From NCBI GenBank assembly GCA_014841595.1, contig JACYUE010000001.1, forward strand, positions 1,662,996-1,726,995: a stretch of DNA of 64,000 nt, in the 5' to 3' direction. The notes under the pieces were generated by a model that was not told the origin of the DNA, ran no database searches, and saw only the letters and a list, made by a program, of their open reading frames with translations. A program made the position numbers and the translations under genes. Shown here one piece after another: positions 26,017 through 33,499 of the stretch (position 1 is the first letter of the stretch; the number at the start of each line of letters is the position of its first letter). This stretch comes from Oxalobacteraceae sp. CFBP 8761 (GTDB lineage Bacteria > Pseudomonadota > Gammaproteobacteria > Burkholderiales > Burkholderiaceae_D).

Positions 26017-26910
26017 TCAGGCCCCGAAGTGCGCCACCAGAAAATCGATGAAGGCGCGTGCCCGCGCCGATTGCCGGCGCTTGTTCGGATAGACGACGAA
26101 CAGGTCGGCCTCGGGCTGCACATACCCGGGCAGCACGATGCGCAGCCGGCCGCTGTCGACGTACTTCGCCAGATCCCATTCCGAGCGCACCAGGATGCCG
26201 TGGCCATCGAGCGCCCAGCCCAGCACGATGTCGCCATCGTTGCTCGACAGCGCACCCTGCACCTTGACCGACACTGCGCGGCCTTCATGTTCCAGGCGCC
26301 AGACCCCATGCGCCTCGTCGTTCTGCCGGTGCACGATGCAGCGGTGGTTGGCCAGATCCGCCAGGCTGGCGGGCATGCCATGCCGTTCGAGGTAGCGCGG
26401 CGACGCGCACAGGAGGCGCCGGTTCGACATGATGCGGCGCGCGACCAGCCGCTGGTCGGGCAACTCGCCGAAGCGGATCGCCAGGTCGATGCCGCTCGCG
26501 ACGAGGTCCACCGGCCGGTCGGTGACGTCGAGCTGCACCTCCACCTGCGGATAGCGCTGCGCGAAGGTGGACACCAGCGGGGCAATCGCCGTGCGCCCGA
26601 AGCCGAGCGACGCATTCACGCGCAGCAGGCCGCGCGGCACGGCGCGCGTGCTCGATACGGCTTCTTCCATCTCGTGCAGGTCGGCCAGGATGCGGGTCGC
26701 GTAGTGCAGATAGGTTTCGCCCTCGGGCGTGAGGCTGCTGGTGCGTGTGGTGCGATTGACGAGCCGCACGCCGAGGCGCGCTTCGAGCTGCGCCAGGCGC
26801 TTGGTGGCGGCCGGCGGCGTGAGGTCGAGCGCGCGTGCCGCGGCGCTCAGGCTGCCGTGGCGGGCCAGCAGCACGAAGAATTCGAGATGCGAGGCGAGGT
26901 CATTATTCAC
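26017..26910 (-). CDS. LysR-family regulator, divergent from tarD
   Basis: 297 residues, starting with GTG at 26910. The HTH is LEFFVLLARHGSLSAAARAL with TPPAATKRLAQLEARLG. The effector domain includes RGLLRVNASLGFGRTAIAPL, DLAIRFGELPDQRLVARRI and HRCIVHRQNDEAHGVWRL, marks of the DmlR/TtuA-type subgroup. It is divergent from D-tartrate dehydratase and most likely activates it in the presence of tartrate. An inverted repeat TTCAC-N5-GTGAA overlaps its own start codon, so autorepression is plausible. Confidence 0.87.
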   Translation of the reverse strand: MNNDLASHLEFFVLLARHGSLSAAARALDLTPPAATKRLAQLEARLGVRLVNRTTRTSSLTPEGETYLHYATRILADLHEMEEAVSSTRAVPRGLLRVNASLGFGRTAIAPLVSTFAQRYPQVEVQLDVTDRPVDLVASGIDLAIRFGELPDQRLVARRIMSNRRLLCASPRYLERHGMPASLADLANHRCIVHRQNDEAHGVWRLEHEGRAVSVKVQGALSSNDGDIVLGWALDGHGILVRSEWDLAKYVDSGRLRIVLPGYVQPEADLFVVYPNKRRQSARARAFIDFLVAHFGA

Positions 26911-26940
26911 TTTGGGTGAAGAATCTTATGAATGGGATTC
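26906..26940. promoter_or_regulatory. LysR-type operator candidates upstream of tarD
   Basis: Two dyads lie side by side: TTCAC-N5-GTGAA at 26906-26920 and GAATC-N10-GATTC at 26921-26940. They sit between the divergent LysR and tarD start codons, as expected for LysR recognition and activation sites. They were read from symmetry only. Confidence 0.45.
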
Positions 26941-27006
26941 AATCATAACCGCCTTCGCAGCGAATAATCTGGTGTCTCGTTCAACCAGTACATGAGAGAC
27001 ACCACC

Positions 27007-28173
27007 ATGAGAATCGTCGACATCCGCGAGCAGACCGTTCCGATCAGCTCCCCGATCCGCAATGCCTACATTGATTTCAGCAAGATGACGCTGAGCGTGG
27101 TCGCCGTGGTGACCGACGTGATCCGCGATGGCAAGCCCGTGATCGGCTACGGCTTCAACTCCAACGGTCGCTATGGCCAGGGCACGCTGATGCGCGAGCG
27201 CTTCATCCCGCGCATCCTCGAGGCCGATCCGACGTCGCTGCAGGACGACACGGGTGCGAACCTCGACCCGCACAAGATCTGGCAGACGATGTTCACCAAC
27301 GAAAAGCCGGGTGGTCACGGCGAGCGCTCGGTGGCCATCGGCACCATCGACATGGCCGTGTGGGATGCGACTGCCAAGATCGCGGGCGTGCCGCTGTTTC
27401 AGTTGCTGGCCGACCGCTATGGCAATGGCCAGCCGGAGCGCCGCGTGTTCGTGTATGCAGCCGGTGGTTATTACTATCCGGGGCAGGATCACGGCAAGCT
27501 GAAAGACGAGATGCGCAGCTATCTCGATCGCGGCTACACGGTGGTCAAGAAGAAGATCGGCGGGGACTCGCTCGACGAAGACCTGCGCCGCATCGACTCG
27601 ATCCTGAGCGTGCTGGGTGACGGGCAGAAGCTGGCGGTCGATGCGAACGGCCGCTTCGATCTGGACACGGCGATCCGCTACGCCAAGGCGCTGTCGCAGT
27701 ACGATCTGTTCTGGTACGAAGAAGCGGGCGACCCGCTTGACTACGAGCTGCAGGCGACGCTGCGCAACTATTACCGCAATCCGATGGCCACCGGCGAGAA
27801 CCTGTTCTCGATGCAGGATGCGCGCAACCTGATCCGCCATGGCGGCATGCGCGCCGACCGCGACTGGCTGCAATTCGATTGCGCGCTCAGTTACGGCCTG
27901 GTGGAGTATCTGCGCACGCTCGACATGCTGAAGGAGCACGGCTGGTCGGCCAAGCGCTGCATCCCGCATGGCGGGCACCAGATGTCACTGAATATCGCGG
28001 CCGGTCTGGGACTGGGCGGGAACGAATCGTATCCCGACCTGTTCCAGCCCTACGGCGGCTTCCCGGATGGCGTGAAGGTCGAGAATGGCCACATCACGAT
28101 GCCCGATCTGCCGGGGATCGGCTTCGAAGGAAAAGCCGATCTGATTGCGCAGATGCGCAGGCTGACCGACTGA
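27007..28173 (+). CDS. tarD: D(-)-tartrate dehydratase (enolase superfamily)
   Basis: 388 residues from the ATG at 27007, with GAGAGAC upstream; ATG 26992 is an alternative. The sequence follows the characterised Bradyrhizobium TarD closely: SSPIRNAYIDFSKMT, GYGFNSNGRYGQG, EKPGGHGERSVAIGTIDMAV. Catalytic and metal residues are present: Lys181/Lys183 in VVKKKIGG, Asp212 in VDANGR, Glu238 or Glu239, Glu264 in ATGENL, and His321 in CIPHGGHQM. The reaction dehydrates D-tartrate to oxaloacetate; it is Mg-dependent and cytoplasmic. It is divergent from a LysR gene. Its stop is immediately adjacent to the stop of the opposite-strand RDD gene. Confidence 0.93.
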   Translation: MRIVDIREQTVPISSPIRNAYIDFSKMTLSVVAVVTDVIRDGKPVIGYGFNSNGRYGQGTLMRERFIPRILEADPTSLQDDTGANLDPHKIWQTMFTNEKPGGHGERSVAIGTIDMAVWDATAKIAGVPLFQLLADRYGNGQPERRVFVYAAGGYYYPGQDHGKLKDEMRSYLDRGYTVVKKKIGGDSLDEDLRRIDSILSVLGDGQKLAVDANGRFDLDTAIRYAKALSQYDLFWYEEAGDPLDYELQATLRNYYRNPMATGENLFSMQDARNLIRHGGMRADRDWLQFDCALSYGLVEYLRTLDMLKEHGWSAKRCIPHGGHQMSLNIAAGLGLGGNESYPDLFQPYGGFPDGVKVENGHITMPDLPGIGFEGKADLIAQMRRLTD

Positions 28174-28656
28174 TCAGGCGCGGTCGGCGGCGTCGAATTT
28201 GACGGGTTGCGTCACGCCGCCCTTGCGCCGCACGACGACGGTGCCGGCCATCTTGTCGTGCCAGCCCTGCTTGCGCGCGTCGAAGCCGACCCACAAAATG
28301 CCCAGCATCAGCGGGATCATCGAGACGTAGTAGCCCAGGTAGCGGATGATGAACTGGCGCGTGCTTGGCTTGCCACCGGTGCGCGCATCGACAATGATTG
28401 CGCCAACGGCCATCTTGCCCGGCGTGGCCGAGAGCTTGATCCATAGCGCGAGTACAAAGGCGGCCGGCAGGAGCCAGTTGATGATGAAGTCGGCCGGGCC
28501 CATGACCATCTCTGTGCTGTCCCAATACGCGGCGCCATAGATGGCAGTGAGCAGCGGCAGCGCGACGATCATCACCAAAATGCTGTCGATGAGCGCCGCG
28601 CCGGTGCGCGCCCAGAAGCCAACGTATTCCAGTTCGGTCGATTCGTGCGGTTGCAT
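28174..28656 (-). CDS. RDD-family membrane protein
   Basis: 160 residues from ATG 28656. The opening GFWARTGAALIDSILVMIVALPL holds the Arg/Asp pair that names the family. Three hydrophobic segments follow, with ATPGKMAVGAIIVDARTGGKPS between them and the last at RYLGYYVSMIPLMLGILWVG. RDD proteins are mostly uncharacterised, and some act in ion or osmotic stress. It follows the tartrate/malate dehydrogenase gene on the same strand (63 bp gap), so it could be co-transcribed with it. No direct role in tartrate use is known. Confidence 0.85.
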   Translation of the reverse strand: MQPHESTELEYVGFWARTGAALIDSILVMIVALPLLTAIYGAAYWDSTEMVMGPADFIINWLLPAAFVLALWIKLSATPGKMAVGAIIVDARTGGKPSTRQFIIRYLGYYVSMIPLMLGILWVGFDARKQGWHDKMAGTVVVRRKGGVTQPVKFDAADRA

Positions 28657-28719
28657 GGTGGCCCCGGGTGATTGTGCTGTCAGGACCCACACAATAACAC
28701 TGGCCAACCGCGGCGTGGT

Positions 28720-29802
28720 TTAAGCCTCGAGGTAGCGCGTGACTGCCTTGCCGACTTCGGTGGTGTTGGCCGTGCCACCCATGTCGGGCGTGCGCGGGCC
28801 CTCGACCAGGCAGCGCTCGATCGCGCCGAGCATGGCGTCATGCGCAGCCGTGTAGTTGGCGTCGCCCTGGCCCAGGAACTCGAGCATCATGGCGCCCGAC
28901 CAGATCATCGCGATCGGGTTGGCGATGTTCTTGCCGTAGATGTCGGGGGCCGAACCGTGTACTGGCTCGAACAGCGACGGGAAGGTGCGGTCCGGATTCA
29001 GGTTGGCCGACGGCGCGATGCCGATCGTGCCGGTGCAGGCCGGGCCGAGGTCCGACAGAATGTCGCCGAACAGGTTCGACGCCACGACGACGTCGAAGCG
29101 TTCGGGCGAGATCACGAAGCGTGCGCACAGGATGTCGATGTGGTACTTGTCCCATTTGACATCGGCGTACTGCTCGCCCATGGCGGCCACGCGCTCGTCC
29201 CAGTACGGCATCGAGATGGAGATGCCGTTCGATTTGGTGGCGGCGGTCAGGTGCTTCTTGGGGCGACTCTGGGCCAGGTCGAACGCATACTTGAGAATGC
29301 GGTCGGTGCCGTGGCGCGTAAAGACCGATTCCTGCAGCACGAATTCGCGCTCGGTCCCTTCGAACATCTTGCCGCCGACCGACGAGTATTCACCCTCGGT
29401 GTTTTCGCGCACGACGTAGAAGTCGATGTCGCCCGGCTTCTTGTTGGCGAGCGGGCAGGGCACGCCGGGCATCAGGCGCACCGGGCGCAGATTGACGTAC
29501 TGATCGAACTCGCGCCGGAACTTGAGCAGGGAGCCCCACAGCGAGATGTGGTCGGGGACGATGTCGGGCATGCCAACCGCGCCGAAGAAAATGGCCTCGA
29601 AGCCCGAAAGTTGCGCACGCCAGTCGTCCGGCATCATCTTGCCGTGCTTGACGTAGTAGTCGCAGTCAGCCCATTCAAACGTAGTGAATTCGAGATGGAT
29701 GCCGAAGCGTTTGGCGGTCGCGTCCAGCGCGCGCAGGCCTTCGGGCATGACTTCCTTGCCGATGCCGTCGCCGGCGATCACGGCGATCTTGTGGGTTTTC
29801 AT
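28720..29802 (-). CDS. ttuC: Tartrate dehydrogenase / D-malate dehydrogenase (decarboxylating)
   Basis: 360 residues of the isopropylmalate/isocitrate dehydrogenase superfamily. It has IAVIAGDGIGKEVMPEGLRA, GAVGMPDIVPDHISLWGSLL and FDQYVNLRPVRLMPGVPCPL (the TtuC/DmlA-specific loop). VVRENTEGEYSS, FDVVVASNLFGDILSDLG with the Mg-binding Asp pair, and EPVHGSAPDIYGKNIANP follow. Family enzymes oxidise D-malate to pyruvate and CO2, tartrate to oxaloglycolate, and meso-tartrate to glycerate. ACAGGAGACACCC precedes the ATG. It is divergent from a DmlR-type regulator, as in E. coli dmlR-dmlA. The precise preference cannot be read from sequence. Confidence 0.93.
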   Translation of the reverse strand: MKTHKIAVIAGDGIGKEVMPEGLRALDATAKRFGIHLEFTTFEWADCDYYVKHGKMMPDDWRAQLSGFEAIFFGAVGMPDIVPDHISLWGSLLKFRREFDQYVNLRPVRLMPGVPCPLANKKPGDIDFYVVRENTEGEYSSVGGKMFEGTEREFVLQESVFTRHGTDRILKYAFDLAQSRPKKHLTAATKSNGISISMPYWDERVAAMGEQYADVKWDKYHIDILCARFVISPERFDVVVASNLFGDILSDLGPACTGTIGIAPSANLNPDRTFPSLFEPVHGSAPDIYGKNIANPIAMIWSGAMMLEFLGQGDANYTAAHDAMLGAIERCLVEGPRTPDMGGTANTTEVGKAVTRYLEA

Positions 29803-29840
29803 GGGTGTCTCCTGTGAGCTGATCTGAATGCTTCAAGAAT

Positions 29841-29864
29841 AAGCCAAAACGGCTTGTTTATAAT
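29841..29864 (+). promoter_or_regulatory. dmlR-like promoter and dyad in the ttuC-LysR gap
   Basis: AAGCC-N5-GGCTT (29841-29855) directly precedes a TATAAT -10-like box (29859-29864). The GTG start of the LysR gene lies 33 bp further on. An autoregulated promoter is suggested; no good -35 is visible. Confidence 0.4.
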
Positions 29865-29896
29865 GCTGGTTCTTGTGGTGTTAAGGAACACGCGGC

Positions 29897-30814
29897 GTGA
29901 ATAATCTGTTGGAGAATGCTGATTTGCGGGTGTTCGTGACCGTGGCGCGTCAGGGATCGTTTGCGGGCGCGGCGCAGGCGCTGGGCATGTCGGCCGCGTA
30001 TGTCAGCAAACGGATCGGGGTGCTCGAGGCCGCGCTGGGCGTGCGGCTGTTCCAGCGCACGACGCGGCGCGTCGTCATCACCGAGGACGGCGCGCAGGCG
30101 TTTGAACGGGCGCAGGCGATTCTCGACAGCCTGGATGACCTGATCGAGGAATCGGCCGAGCGGCGGCGGGCGCCCAGCGGCCAGCTGCGCGTGTGCAGCA
30201 GCTTCGGCTTCGGCCGCCAGGTCGTCGCACCGGCCATTGCCCGGCTCGCGCGCGCCTATCCGGCGCTGCAGATCCGGTTCGAGGTGTTCGACCGGCTGGT
30301 CGATCCGGTGGCCGAAGGGTTCGATCTGGATGTGCGGATCGGCGACGAGATCGCGCCGCAGCTGATCGCGCGGCGCCTGATGGTCAATCACCGCATCCTG
30401 TGCGCGGCGCCCGCGTATCTGGCGCAGCACGGGACCCCGCGCACGCTGCAGGATCTGGCGGGCCACCAGTGCCTGGTGATCAAGGAGCGCGATCATCCGT
30501 TCGGCGTGTGGCGGCTGCGCGCGAAAGGCGGTGAGGAGACGGTGAAGGTGTCGGGCGCGCTGTCGACCAATCATGGAGAAGTCGCGCTGCGCTGGGCGCT
30601 GGACGGCGCCGGGATCGTGCTGCGCTCGCGCTGGCATGCGCAGCCGCTGCTGGCGTCCGGGCAGCTGGTGCAGATCCTGCCCGAGTACGCGCAGGAGGCC
30701 AACGTGTGGGCCGTGTATCCGCAGCGGCTGGGCAATTCGGCGAAGGTGCGGGTGTGCGTTGAATTTCTCGAGCGCGAACTGGCTGCGGGTGGGGCACCGG
30801 ATGCTGGCGCGTAG
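29897..30814 (+). CDS. dmlR: LysR-family regulator, DmlR-like
   Basis: 305 residues starting with GTG (AAGGAACA upstream). The HTH has DLRVFVTVARQGSFAGAAQA and MSAAYVSKRIGVLEAALG. The effector domain starts GQLRVCSSFGFGRQVVAPAI and includes DVRIGDEIAPQLIARRL and HPFGVWRLR. DmlR of E. coli activates the D-malate dehydrogenase gene, and this gene is divergent from a DmlA/TtuC enzyme, so that role is likely. The family assignment is firm; the named orthology is probable. Confidence 0.85.
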   Translation: MNNLLENADLRVFVTVARQGSFAGAAQALGMSAAYVSKRIGVLEAALGVRLFQRTTRRVVITEDGAQAFERAQAILDSLDDLIEESAERRRAPSGQLRVCSSFGFGRQVVAPAIARLARAYPALQIRFEVFDRLVDPVAEGFDLDVRIGDEIAPQLIARRLMVNHRILCAAPAYLAQHGTPRTLQDLAGHQCLVIKERDHPFGVWRLRAKGGEETVKVSGALSTNHGEVALRWALDGAGIVLRSRWHAQPLLASGQLVQILPEYAQEANVWAVYPQRLGNSAKVRVCVEFLERELAAGGAPDAGA

Positions 30815-31164
30815 CGCACCGCAGCGGCGCAATGGGCGGTGTTCGTGCACCGTCAAGGTGCAGCGCACCATCCATTCGCTCATTCGCGACATGGGGCGTT
30901 CGTGCGGCTCGACACTGCGCCGCAACATGGGCGATAATGGCGGGCTGTAGCGCGCCATAACCTGCGTGTTTGCGTCTTCGACCAGACCTGCGCCGCCTGC
31001 AGCTTCTCTTACCCATCCGATCATCCGAGGACCATGAACTCTAGCCCGACGCTTGCCGATTCCGTGTGCGCAGCTCCGCGCCGCCACTTTCCCGCTCGCG
31101 TGGTGATAGCGCTCGCGCTGACGTGCGCATCGCGGTCCGGTCCTGCATGCGCGATGGTGCGCGC
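30815..31164. other. 350-bp gap after the DmlR-like gene
   Basis: No established gene is seen. It holds only the low-confidence small ORF listed at 31034-31168 and the presumed promoter of the YitT gene. No terminator hairpin was found. Confidence 0.4.
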
Positions 31165-31168
31165 GTGA
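31034..31168 (+). CDS. Possible 44-residue leader ORF before yitT-like gene
   Basis: An ATG with GAGGACC just upstream opens a 44-codon frame with a hydrophobic centre (ARVVIALALTCAS). Its TGA overlaps the GTG at 31165 that can start the YitT gene, a GTGA junction suggesting coupling. The frame may be chance in GC-rich DNA. No homologue is recognised. Confidence 0.25.
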   Translation: MNSSPTLADSVCAAPRRHFPARVVIALALTCASRSGPACAMVRA

Positions 31169-31818
31169 GTCAGTCTGTCATGTATCCAGGCTCTCCCAGC
31201 AAGCCATCGCGACCGATCATCGAGGTCAAGCCGCATTCGACGCTCGATGACGTCTACGGTATCGTCGTCGGCGTGCTGTTCGTCGTGATAGGCATCGTGC
31301 TGCTGCACGCAGCCGGCCTGCTCACCGGCGGCGTTGCTGGCATCGCCTTGCTGACGTCGTACTCGACCGGGGTGCCGGTCGGTACGCTGTTCATGATGAT
31401 CAACGTGCCGTTCTTCCTGTTTGGTTACTTCTTCATGGGCGCGCGCTTCACGATCAAGTCGTTGGCCGGCAGCGCGATGATCATGGGCCTGCTCAAGATC
31501 ATGCCGTTCGTGCTGGTCATCGACCGCGTGCATCCGGCCGTGGCAGCCCTGGGCGGCGGTACCTTCTGCGGCATGGGCATCCTGGCACTCGCGCGCCACG
31601 GTGCCGGCGTCGGCGGAACGGGCATCGTCACACTGTGGCTGCAAAAGCAGTACAACATCAACGCCGGCCGCACCCAGATCATGATCGACAGCGTCATCCT
31701 GGCACTGGCACTGCTGCTGGTCGCCCCCCACCAGGTCGCCTGGTCCGCCCTGAGCGCCGTCGCCATGAGCGGCATGGTCATGGCCTGGCACCGCGCCGGC
31801 CGCTACTTCGGCAGCTAA
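31165..31818 (+). CDS. YitT-family inner-membrane protein
   Basis: 217 residues from GTG 31165, or 212 from ATG 31180; the frame runs back to 31066 without a convincing start. It has about five or six hydrophobic helices: DVYGIVVGVLFVVIGIVLLH, then TGGVAGIALLTSYSTGVPVG, MMINVPFFLFGYFFMGARF, and later GVGGTGIVTLWLQKQY. The glycine-rich GLLTGGVAGIALL is the DUF161/YitT mark. It is the short form without the C-terminal DUF2179 domain. The function is not established. The repeat cluster follows immediately after its stop. Confidence 0.83.
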   Translation: MSQSVMYPGSPSKPSRPIIEVKPHSTLDDVYGIVVGVLFVVIGIVLLHAAGLLTGGVAGIALLTSYSTGVPVGTLFMMINVPFFLFGYFFMGARFTIKSLAGSAMIMGLLKIMPFVLVIDRVHPAVAALGGGTFCGMGILALARHGAGVGGTGIVTLWLQKQYNINAGRTQIMIDSVILALALLLVAPHQVAWSALSAVAMSGMVMAWHRAGRYFGS

Positions 31819-31822
31819 CCCC

Positions 31823-32258
31823 AACAATTAGGGTCAGAGTAGAATTATTGGGTAATAGCCTTTAGCAAACGGCCATATTCGAGCCCCTACAGATGAGCTC
31901 GTAAAACGTTGCATAAAAATTAGGGTCAGAGTCGAATTGTTTTTCAATTGATTTATAAAAATTGACAAACAATTCGACTCTGACCCTCATTATTTTTTGC
32001 TGTTGGTAGCGCTACCTCGTACTAGGCAAATCCTCTCGTGCATTTAATTTCACAAGAGCATTCATAGACCCCTAAAAATCATTCTGAACAATTAGGGTCA
32101 GAGTCGAATTAATGGGAAATTACCCAAAGTTGTCAAACAAATCGACTCCGACCCTAAGCTCGGCAGTTAATCTTGCAAATCAATCGGGGTCAGAGTCGAA
32201 TTAATAAACAATTGATTCATTGAAGTTGGCAAACAATTCGACTCTGACCCTAATTGTT
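31823..32258. repeat. REP-like repeat cluster B with three REPIN-type hairpins
   Basis: Seven copies of the same unit as at 9582-9807 fill the region between the YitT and TssA genes. One is single (31823-31856). The others form three head-to-head pairs: 31921-31987, 32093-32156 and 32185-32252. Each pair is 64-68 bp. The arms are AGGGTCAGAGTCGAATT and its complement, and the spacer tends to contain AAAGTTGTCAAA. Together with 9681-9744 there are four such units. No coding sequence is seen here. Confidence 0.9.
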
Positions 32259-32266
32259 ATTTGGGG

Positions 32267-33376
32267 TTATTGGGGTGGGATGGGTTTTTGCGGGGTGGGG
32301 AGCATGTCGGTGCCGACCATGTCGAAGATGCTCAGTTGGCCGCCCAGGCGGATGAAGAGTTCCTGGTAGAGGGCGCCGGCGTTCATATTGCCCCATTCGA
32401 CGGCGCGCTTGATGAGGTAGGGCGTGGGACTGTGTGGCTCGAGGTGGGCGAGGTAGGTGGCGGCGGCGGCCAGGCAGGCGTAGGCGTCGGCGCGGTCGCG
32501 GAATTGGTGGGGCTCGGTTGTATTTGTCGTGGGCGCAGTGGCTGGTGTTTCGGTCTGTTCTGACGGTGCTTCGGTTGGCACGTCCGCTGGCGCTGGTGCT
32601 GGGACTCGTACGGCGCGTTCGTTGTGGAGTGCTGAGAGGATGGCGTGTACCTGGTCGGCCAGGGCCCTCAGGCACGGTGCGGTGGTGGTTTGCGGGGTGT
32701 TGGAGGTGCCGTGGAGCAGGGCGATCGTGGCGTGCGCGTCTTCCAGTGCGGTGATGCGCTCGGTCAGGATTGCTGGTGGCATGGCTGCCAGCGTACTGCG
32801 GGTCGTGGCATCGACATCACGCTCTTGTGCGGTTTGTTCGCAGTCGGCCCACGTCGTGGCGCAGCCGTCTTCCGTTGTGAATAGCGGTGACTGGCGCAGC
32901 GTCGGGGCCAGCTTCTGGTCCAGCCAGCGCAGGATGTTCGCACGGGCTTCGGTGTCGTCGGTTTCCAGTTGCGGATGCAGGGCGGTCGGGTAACGCTCGC
33001 ACAGCGTGTGCGCCAGCAGCAGGCAGGGAGCCAGCGCGCCGAGGCCATGTTCGTGGACCTGGGACTCGCACAGCCACGCCGCCAGTTGCAGGTCCTTGCC
33101 CTGGGTGCGCAAGGCACCAGCGGCCAGGTTGCTGACGTGCGGCCAATCCGAGCGCTTTGGTTGCCGCTGCCAGACCCCGCGCGGCTGGATATCTTCATCG
33201 CCCTGGCGCGCTTCGATGATGGCGCGGTAGACACTCGTTGCGCGGGCCGGCAGGCCTGTCGGATTGGCGGGATCCACCGGCGCTGCCAGCGCCTCGAAGC
33301 CGATGCCGAGGTGGCGCAGGAAGTGGTCGTCGGCGCGCCTTGTCAGGTCGCCGTTGGGTGGAACTGGTTCAGGCAT
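32267..33376 (-). CDS. tssA: TssA-like type VI secretion protein (ImpA N-terminal domain)
   Basis: 369 residues from ATG 33376 (GGGAGAGCC upstream). The ImpA-N domain (about 15-190) has DWPHVSNLAAGALRTQGKDL, LAAWLCESQVHEHGLGAL and ERYPTALHPQLE. A Thr/Pro/Ala-rich linker follows, then a C-terminal segment with EPHSPTPYLIKRAVEWGNMN, typical of TssA proteins. TssA caps and primes tail-sheath assembly in the type VI system. No other tss gene adjoins it, so it is an orphan here. It is flanked downstream by the repeat cluster. Confidence 0.87.
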   Translation of the reverse strand: MPEPVPPNGDLTRRADDHFLRHLGIGFEALAAPVDPANPTGLPARATSVYRAIIEARQGDEDIQPRGVWQRQPKRSDWPHVSNLAAGALRTQGKDLQLAAWLCESQVHEHGLGALAPCLLLAHTLCERYPTALHPQLETDDTEARANILRWLDQKLAPTLRQSPLFTTEDGCATTWADCEQTAQERDVDATTRSTLAAMPPAILTERITALEDAHATIALLHGTSNTPQTTTAPCLRALADQVHAILSALHNERAVRVPAPAPADVPTEAPSEQTETPATAPTTNTTEPHQFRDRADAYACLAAAATYLAHLEPHSPTPYLIKRAVEWGNMNAGALYQELFIRLGGQLSIFDMVGTDMLPTPQKPIPPQ

Positions 33377-33499
33377 GAGGCTCTCCCGTGAATGTGGCCC
33401 GACAGAGTGGGGCGCCAATAAAGGCCACACTGTAGCGCAAATGCAGCCGGCAGGGCAGGTGCCGGGAACCTGAGCCGAAGCGCAATCCGATGCTGACGC

